Below, one piece after another: positions 57,187-64,000 of a stretch of 64,000 nucleotides of DNA. The position numbers and the translations under genes were made by a program. The notes under the pieces are model-generated. The model had not been told where the DNA came from, made no database searches, and was given only the letters and a program-made list of their open reading frames with translations. Location of the stretch: positions 1,426,001 to 1,490,000 of the forward strand of contig JAMSLZ010000004.1 in NCBI GenBank assembly GCA_026027325.1, read 5' to 3'. The number at the start of each line of letters is the position of its first letter. Position 1 is the stretch's first letter. This stretch comes from Actinomucor elegans. Taxonomy: Eukaryota; Mucoromycota; Mucoromycetes; Mucorales; Mucoraceae.

Positions 57187-58366
57187 ACGCCTATATTGTT
57201 TGCAATTCTAATAGTCATCATTGTATCAATAAAACATTGAACCGTATCGACATTAATTTCTTTGTTTCTTATTAATCTCAAATGATTAAAGTGCAGTTTA
57301 TTAATCGATATATATTACCTAATACTGGCCAAAGTGCACTGTCGATGATTGTCAGAATAAAGTATCACTCCATCTTTCTATGTTTGAAAGTCTTAACAAT
57401 GACATAGGCCATTTCTGGTAAACATACTTACCATCTCCCATTTTATTTTTTTGCATCGAAAGATATACTTGTGCTCACTTACACTCTTCATATTATAATT
57501 GATCTATTCTACCTGGTAGTGCATCACATAGTACGCTTATTAATTGTATATGTGTATTATTAATTTCCTTGCTGAACCTACCGAAAGCTCTAATAGCTGT
57601 GGCAGCTTATCCTAAACTAAGATTACTACTTGGGTGTGATAGCATATCAAGATTAGCTTGGACTACTAAAAATTGGCCATATGAAGCCTATATAATGTAA
57701 TACTAATTTTTAAAAATATTATATATATGGTTTTGGATAAACAAAGTTTATGTAGATGTAAAAAGTCGTTCTGAGCAAGCGTTGATAATTGGACGCGGTA
57801 TTTAACGGAAATAGGCCCAGCGATTAAGGGCATTGTGAAAACTCGATATATTTCGTAAAGATGTAGCAAAAATTTTCTCAAGTTCCATCTTTAGAATTTA
57901 CCTTAATATTTAAAAGGCATAAACAGCCTTACCAAGGTTTAGTTTGCAAGAAATACCAGTATGGTTTTGAGTATTTTTACTGTTAAAAAGTACAGTTATC
58001 ATATTACGAAAAAGCGCAAAAACCAGTTGAAACGTCTTTTATTCCCGTATAAACCTTTCTATAATATTTTTTTTTCTTCGATTATAATCATGTTTATATT
58101 ATTAAAAGCTGTCTTAAAGGCTAATAAAAAAATTATAAATGTGCCTCAGTTGTCATGTGATTTTTAAATTGCCGCATGTTAGCGAGCTTAGCTGCATAAT
58201 GTAATTTTATTCCAGGTACCCGAAAACCGTGCGTAACGTCAGTGAGGCTGATGCTTGACATGCATCGAAAAAAAAAAAAAAAAAAAAAAAAAACCGCGCC
58301 ATTACATTACTTATGTTTCAAAATTTTCTGTCAGAATTAACATTACTTCAAATCTCTGATCTTGGA
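57187..58366. other. Intergenic flank
   Basis: 3' flank of copy 5 and remnants of another copy's upstream flank (an A run 58268-58292 precedes the fragment at 58367). Short open frames are AT-rich shadows. No gene was supported. Confidence 0.5.
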
Positions 58367-58502
58367 ATGAGCGATTGGAAATACCTACCTATCGAGATCT
58401 TAGATCGTATATTGATATAATCATTAGTAGCAATAATATTTCCAGCAAAAGCCTTTGTCAATGTCAGCTTGTAAAAATTGGAGTGAGCCTGCCCAAAGAC
58501 AG
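58367..58502 (+). pseudogene. F-box fragment cut by a T tract
   Basis: Starts MSDWKYLPIEILDRIL, the family N-terminus, then a frameshift and the remains of CQCQLxCKNWSEPAQR (coded by TGTCAATGTCAGCTTG and AAAATTGGAGTGAGCCTGCC), and ends abruptly at a 23-T run (58503-58525). Sequence after the T run is unrelated to the family. A truncated, dead copy. Confidence 0.8.
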
Positions 58503-59031
58503 TTTTTTTTTTTTTTTTTTTTTTTACATGTGATGTTTTTTACTATGAGAGGAACCTGTGATATTAATTCATTCATAAATAATTGAATTCCTGTGTTGTT
58601 TTTCGTATTTGTAAAAGTGATAGTTGCTACTTTATGGTTAAGTGATACTATTACTAACAATATATGCAAGAAGAAAAATATTACTTTTGTGATTCAAGGC
58701 GTTCTAGTCACCATGTCAACATGGTGACGGTGAGAACGCCTATAGATTGATATTATATATAATTCCAGTCAAATACCGCATTTATTATAATCTGTATTTA
58801 AGTGGAATATTATAAATATACTTTACTAGTTGATAATTCAACACCACAAACGTTTATTTTGCGCCACAATCTTCAGAAAGCTGTGTAAATCTTTGATCTA
58901 TACATTATCAAATCTAATTCATAATCCTAGTTCATAAGAACTATAGTATTCATTGTATTCTCTAAAGGAAAGAAAATGGAACGGACACTGTTTAAAGACC
59001 TTGTGTGAGAAATATGGGTTGATTTTTATTT
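58503..59031. other. Intergenic with T23 tract and a strong hairpin
   Basis: Starts with the T run that ends the F-box fragment; includes the hairpin at 58697-58741. The remainder is AT-rich and without an open frame of note. Confidence 0.5.
58697..58741. repeat. 45-bp hairpin (nested inverted repeats)
   Basis: The outer arms AGGCGTTCT and AGAACGCCT (9 bp) enclose inner arms GTCACCATGT and ACATGGTGAC (10 bp) with a 2-base loop. The only break is an AG/GGTG side bulge between the arm pairs. It lies between the truncated F-box fragment and copy 6. It could be the tip of a small transposon, a foldback element or an RNA structure; nothing decides this. Confidence 0.7.
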
Positions 59032-60873
59032 TTATTTTACAGTGGTTATCCCGCTTGCAGGGAATTTGGACTTTTGCAACCTTGTAAATGCAATTTTCCA
59101 TGAACGATCACCAAGAGTAAGCTTGAACTTCTTGATTTCTTTACATTGAATATAGAAAGACAATATTGTTTTAATATCCCAAGACTTTTGAAAAGAAGCA
59201 CCAGTGGATTCAATGACATCGCCATTTTTATTACATAAATAATAATAGGATTTTGCAGATGTATCAATTCTGAGAACGATTCCATAGAATCTAGACTTAT
59301 AAGTATGCCAACGGGGTTGTCGATGAGCACGCCAGTAAATAGGCCAACTCCAAGCCAAGGTATCAAAAGCTGTATATGGCATTTTAATAACGACATTGTA
59401 ATAATTGTGATGATATATCCCAACGTCACCCTCAAGACAGCAACCTATTAGACTGAGATTAGACAACGAGGGGAACCGAATAGAGAACTCAGGAAACAGT
59501 TCCTGCGAAAAATTACACGCGCTCATCGATACTTCTTTAATTGATGCATTCGTTTGTCGCTGCAAAGCACTGTCAGTAATAATGGTGAAGGAATCCAATT
59601 GGAGCTGCTCTAGTGAAGAGCATTTCTGACAGATGATATCCAAAAAAGATCTATCAATAAAGTTGAATCTACGGCAAGCTCTAGCGTCAAATGATTTTAG
59701 AAACCCTCCTGTTCTGCGCAACAGTGTTAGAAATGGGGATTCATTTTCGCCTGGTATCACCCAGAGCTGTACTTCTATTAAGGTATCTCGATCGCCAGAT
59801 TGCTTTCTTTCATGTTTGATATCCACAAGTGACTGTTCGTTCATAGAGTCTTTGAGAAATACACGTAAGCGTGCATTCGATTTTCTTGTATTGAAGTAGT
59901 CAGCTATCACGTCAGGTATGTCAGTAAAGTATAAACGTTCAATCGATACTTTCTTCTTGATATTTTGCAAGAATGCTAAAAACTGTAACCACAGGCTGTT
60001 TGGAATTGTATTATAAAAGCTTTGTAGTATAATAGGTTGGAATATTGTCAAAATGTCGAGATTTGGAAATTCGTGAATGATATATTCCAGCATCTGTTTT
60101 GTTATGTGGACATGCGAAAGACTAAGATGTTTAACAGTTGGGTATGCAGTCATGCAATGTATGTCTGAAATCATATCTTCGTTCGGATACACCCTAGGAT
60201 CCCAAAATAATTCCAATTTCTCCAGATTACTACAGGTTTTAGTACATTTTCCAAGACGATAAAAAGTCTCCACATTGTTCATCTTGACATTTAAAGTACG
60301 AAGACCTTGGAATTCATTTAATATTTGCCATGGCGAATGGGTTGGATCGTTGGATCGCACCATGTAGTCTTCATCTAGGGATAAATCGCGCAAGCTATTG
60401 CGAAGATAATACATAGTGTTGATGTACATGCGTTGATATAATGCTGAGGAGTTGTCTAGGCCTATCACACGCTCAAGGCGTCTACAACCTCCTCTATCAC
60501 AAGCTTGTCGTATCTCTTCAAAGAGACGTCTATGATTTATCATCGGTACTGTATAAAGAGTTTTGATGTTTGGGCATCTTAGCAAAAGTAATCGAAACAG
60601 CCCTTCGAGTGATACGTGATCGTACTTTATAGTGATACTTTTCAAATGTCGCGCAGATTTGGACCCAGGATAACACAATGTCGTTAACAGCTTCATAAAT
60701 TGTTCATGTTCATAAAGAGTAACTGATTTGTACAAGTGTTCTTGGGCAGGTTCACTCCAATTTTTACAGGTAAGTTGGCATTGTCGAAGATCATTGAAAG
60801 GGTACATGGAATTTGCGATTGTGTCAAATACAATATCCAAAATTTCCACAGGAAGAAGTTTATAAATGTCCAT
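59032..60873 (-). CDS. F-box/LRR family protein, copy 6
   Basis: A single exon of 613 residues, MDIYKLLPVEILDIVFDTIA, the ATG one base after TTTCAGA. F-box hallmark LRQCQLTCKNWSEPAQEHLYK, then LRR-like repeats. Where other copies stop after the IVFT(E/D)L-like end, this one reads IAFTRLQKSKFPASGITTVK, adding about 15 residues through loss of the usual stop. Wording such as KSITIKYDHVSLEGLFRLLL and the upstream CCAATCA (60991-60997, minus) places it with copies 1 and 5. Presumed SCF substrate receptor; target unknown. Confidence 0.87.
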   Translation of the reverse strand: MDIYKLLPVEILDIVFDTIANSMYPFNDLRQCQLTCKNWSEPAQEHLYKSVTLYEHEQFMKLLTTLCYPGSKSARHLKSITIKYDHVSLEGLFRLLLLRCPNIKTLYTVPMINHRRLFEEIRQACDRGGCRRLERVIGLDNSSALYQRMYINTMYYLRNSLRDLSLDEDYMVRSNDPTHSPWQILNEFQGLRTLNVKMNNVETFYRLGKCTKTCSNLEKLELFWDPRVYPNEDMISDIHCMTAYPTVKHLSLSHVHITKQMLEYIIHEFPNLDILTIFQPIILQSFYNTIPNSLWLQFLAFLQNIKKKVSIERLYFTDIPDVIADYFNTRKSNARLRVFLKDSMNEQSLVDIKHERKQSGDRDTLIEVQLWVIPGENESPFLTLLRRTGGFLKSFDARACRRFNFIDRSFLDIICQKCSSLEQLQLDSFTIITDSALQRQTNASIKEVSMSACNFSQELFPEFSIRFPSLSNLSLIGCCLEGDVGIYHHNYYNVVIKMPYTAFDTLAWSWPIYWRAHRQPRWHTYKSRFYGIVLRIDTSAKSYYYLCNKNGDVIESTGASFQKSWDIKTILSFYIQCKEIKKFKLTLGDRSWKIAFTRLQKSKFPASGITTVK

Positions 60874-60961
60874 TCTGAAATGGGGACTAGGAATTTAAAG
60901 TAATGTGTTGGATCCCAACCATGAAACTTCTATTGAACCTGTGTTGTTTTAAGAACAACAT

Positions 60962-60997
60962 ATCGGCTAAGCCAAGGTTATGCTCAGCTTTGATTGG
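60962..60997 (-). promoter_or_regulatory. Partial class A promoter block of F-box copy 6
   Basis: CCAATCA on the minus strand at 60991-60997 followed by GGCTTAGCC. It is less complete than in copies 1 and 5, but in the same order and about 90-125 bp from the start codon. Confidence 0.4.
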
Positions 60998-61883
60998 ATT
61001 GTGCAACTTATGTAGCTTAATTTATTGCCAGGAGAAAAAGTGACAAATAATATCTTTCATCATCAATGACACTCCTTTTCGTTCTTCAAAAATACTCAAA
61101 CCAATAGTGCAGCTTGTTCTCCAATTTTTCTCGGAACTGCAGCTTGAATTGACTCACGGCCATCAATAGGTAATCCTTCGCTACAACTATCACTTTCTTT
61201 TCGTCTATATCATCTGCCATCTTCCCGTTTTATTCTTATTATATCGCATCTGGCGTTAAAAATATTTAACATTACTACTTGTGCAGTTTTTGCTCAAAGC
61301 CAGTTTGCCTTTTTTTTCCCATTGTCCTTTACGCCAACTCGTTAATTAACAACCAACGCTGCTAATTTAAATATATTCCATGCCATACATCCTCAGAAAA
61401 CTGGGCCAATCTCAACCTACTATTATATCCAATTAGGGACCCTAGTTCGGATCGAGCTGCCATGTCTGTTAGGTCCTTCTATCAGTTCAACCAGGCAACT
61501 ACCAATAATTTTTCTTTATAGAAACTAGTAAAATGTTTTAGCTTAGTAAAGTAAGCCAAAAAGTATACAGGCGTATGTTTAAATGTGGAAAAGAAAAAGG
61601 CAGTAGATGTGCCTACCTGCCATTACACATATCAATAAAGAGACTGACGGAACTTTGAAATATGAAGTAAAATAGTATTCCAGGAATCCTCAATGTCCCT
61701 CCATTTGAATTAGATAGATACTAAATGAAAAGAGAAACGTGTATGAAAAGATCAATAAAAAACAAAGAGAGAAAAAGGAACGACGACTATTATTACAATG
61801 CGCATGAATGGAGTTAATATTTCATCTTTTATTATTATTATAATTATCAGAATGACCATTAAATTTGCAAATGATTTGGACAA
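60998..61883. other. Intergenic flank between copies 6 and 7
   Basis: AT-rich; the tract near 61540-61640 (TTTTAGCTTAGTAAAGTAAGCC and CAGTAGATGTGCCTACC in part) resembles 48930-49030, the 3' flank of copy 3. No gene was seen. Confidence 0.5.
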
Positions 61884-63637
61884 CTACAGTTTTGTAAATA
61901 CAATTTTCCACGAACAATTATTAAGAATAACATCGAACTCCTTGGTATCACGACATTGGACATAAAAAAGACAATACGGTGCGACTATTCCAATACATGT
62001 AAAAACCATCATCAGACAATTCAGCAACACTGCCATCTTCATTACCAATATAGCAATACGATTTTGAGGACGTATCAACTCTGTTCTTGACCTTCTCGTA
62101 GATATTGTAAATAGTATTACGAGCCCAAGTCAAAGTATCAAAAGCTGTATATAGCATCCCAATCACGACTTTGTCGCAGTGTCCAGGATAAAATTTACCA
62201 TTATCGACAAAGCAGCAATTTAATAGACTAAAGTTAGATAATGATGCCAACCGAAAAAGAGAGTTCAGGAAGCAGGTCTTGTGACATGTCACTATCATCT
62301 GCCGTTACATTTCTAATCGATGTATTTGTTTGTAGCCGTGAAATACTGTCCTTGATGATCATGTTGGATATATGGAGAATTTCCAGTGAGGAACATGGCT
62401 GACAAATAGCACCCCAAAATGAGTCGTGCAAGCTGAATCTATCCATAAAGCCAACTGTTAATGATTTTAAAAGGCTTCCTGTTCTGTGCAACAGTATTAG
62501 ATATGGGTGTTCATTTTCGCCTTGCACCAACCAAAATTTCACGTTAATTGAGATTTCCCGATTGTCTATTTGCTTTTTGTCATTTATGATCTTCACACAG
62601 GATGGTTTGATAGAGTCTTGGGAAAATGTGTATCATGTATAGGTGTGTGTGTTTGATTTTCTCGTTTTGAAAAAATCGGTTAGTACACCAGATATGTCAG
62701 TAATGCCCAGGTCTCCAACCAATATTTTACTCTTGGTTTCGTAGATGAAAGTCAAGAATTGTACCCACAGATGGTTTGGGATTGTGTTATGAAAGCGCTG
62801 TAACACAAGAAAGGATGCTATCAGAACATTGAGATTTGGAAATGCATGAATGATATATTCCAGTGTCATTTTAGTTACAGACAAAGAAATAAACTTGAGA
62901 TGTTTAACAGTTGAATATACATTAAGAGAGTCTATATCTGTGGCCGTATCTTCGTTTGTTTTGAAATCGGGATCCCACCAATTTCTCGATATTGCTATAC
63001 TTTTTAATGTATTCGCCAAGGAAGTAAAAAGCCTCCATACACTTTATCTTGACAGCTAAGATACGTAACGCAGGGAATTAGTCCAAAATTTGGAATTGTG
63101 AATACGCTGTATTGGGTAGTCCGCAGTCCACCAGGGATAAACCACGTAAGCTGTTACGAAGGCAATACATAGTATTGAGATATTCTGGTTGAGCTACCGC
63201 TTTTGATAATTCTCCCATATGCACATATTGAATACGCTTACAAAACCCTCTTTCAGAAGCTAGTCGTATTTGTTGAAGGAGATACGAGTCATACGTATCG
63301 ATGCTAAACTTTTCGATGTTTGCACATATTAGTTGAAATAAGCCAATACATTTCCTACCCAGTTCTTGCAGAAGATAAAAGTTTAAGGTGAGACCTTTCA
63401 TGAGTTGTGCAGGATTTGATCCCGAAGAGCTCAAAGTTTTGTATAACTTCCTAGCTTTCTATATGTCCTAATAGAAATTGATTCGTACAAACGCCTTTGA
63501 GAAGGATCTCTCCAATTTTTACAGGCTGGTTGACATTGACAAAGATCTTTGACAGCCTTATAATTGCGTTTGCGATCAGTGATTTCATCAAACATAGGGT
63601 CTAAGATTTCAACAGGAAGATGTTTCCAAGAATTCAC
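61884..63637 (-). pseudogene. F-box/LRR family copy 7, start codon lost and several frameshifts
   Basis: Aligned with the intact copies over full length, but the initiator is GTG (63637-63635, after CTTTCAGA) instead of ATG. Frames break near 63440, 63075-63030, 62640-62600, 62290 and 61960. The pieces are clear: NSWKHLPVEILDPMFDEIT, CANIEKFSIDTYDSYLLQQI, DTATDIDSLNVYSTVKHLKF, LLHRTGSLLKSLTVGFM, SYCYIGNEDGSVAELS and NNCSWKIVFTKL. Nearly all coding content remains, so inactivation seems recent compared with copy 0. Confidence 0.87.
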
Positions 63638-64000
63638 TCTGAAAGAAGATTAGAGATTGAAGTAGTATGTTAAAACTTGATTAATCTGCTGTTGAAGTAT
63701 ATGTAACAAAAGAGGACTAATATTTTTTATAAAGATTGACAAGTTATACACGGAATCGATTGATATGGTTTGTATTACATCTTGTTTCAAGCTTTCACTG
63801 TTAGAAGGCACATGTTATGCGAGCTTTTCACTAAAGATATACTATTTGTCCATAGTAGTTTAATTCACCTTTTTTTCTCAAGCCAAATCAAGGGGATATG
63901 AGGCGAACTAAAAAAAATCCCTTTCAGATATCAAAGAAAAAAAGTACATTTCGAAGTACTAATTAGCTTAAATCAGGCTATTATGATTATTGATATTTTA
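63638..64000. other. Upstream flank of copy 7
   Basis: AT-rich; contains an inverted match to the class B type upstream wording (TTTCACTGTTAGAAGGCACATG near 63792) but no CGGCCG palindrome. No other feature was seen. Confidence 0.4.

Overview
The window looks like nuclear DNA of an early-diverging filamentous fungus, most likely a Mucorales-type Mucoromycota. It is AT-rich, the genes are cut by many 50-80 bp GT-AG (sometimes GC-AG) introns, and there are conserved eukaryotic housekeeping genes, a prenylated G-protein gamma subunit, short gene spacing and long A/T homopolymers. The assignment to Mucoromycota is inference from gene content and style; no species is proposed.

Bases 1-33,100 form a mostly ordinary gene-rich half with 12 spliced or single-exon genes: an NCL1/TRM4-like tRNA m5C methyltransferase (with an apparent 1-base frameshift), a Dma-type FHA-RING E3 ligase, a PRCC-like protein, the U3 snoRNP subunit Utp17/WDR75, a RING-LON protein, a DUF218 membrane protein, a SERINC/TMS1 membrane protein, a G-gamma subunit, a Baeyer-Villiger-type flavin monooxygenase, a UBAC2/Dsc2-like membrane CUE protein, RNA polymerase II subunit Rpb4, and a tandem pair made of a GT32-like glycosyltransferase fused to a lectin-like domain and a GH125 (Mug157-like) exo-mannosidase. 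Exon boundaries were placed by hand from GT/GC..AG signals and reading-frame continuity. Between them are gene-poor stretches (9.5-10.8, 12.3-14.3 and 19.1-23.9 kb), the last with a decayed LRR-gene fragment.

Bases 33,877-63,637 are an accessory region: a cluster of one paralogous family of intronless F-box/leucine-rich-repeat proteins of about 590-613 residues. There are six intact copies (36337+, 40387+, 49273-, 52638+, 55411+, 59032-) and three broken ones (33877+, 58367+, 61884-). Two copies (40387+ and 49273-) form an inverted repeat of about 2.87 kb per arm. The arms are almost identical at both ends, but the middle of the encoded LRR region differs strongly. Between the arms lies a nested transposon: a decayed LINE (about 5.5 kb, poly-A tail, ORF1 with zinc knuckles, ORF2 with endonuclease, reverse transcriptase and a C-terminal zinc motif) inserted, with a 12-bp target duplication, into a decayed Tc1/mariner transposase gene whose 3' part is cut off exactly at the left arm.

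Upstream sequences divide the F-box genes into two promoter types that roughly follow protein similarity: one with a CCAATCA box, and one with a CGGCCG palindrome. The F-box cluster is the most likely place for an undescribed system: clustered, rapidly diversifying candidate substrate receptors of an SCF ubiquitin ligase, apparently copied, inverted, converted and pseudogenised. Their substrates cannot be read from the sequence.
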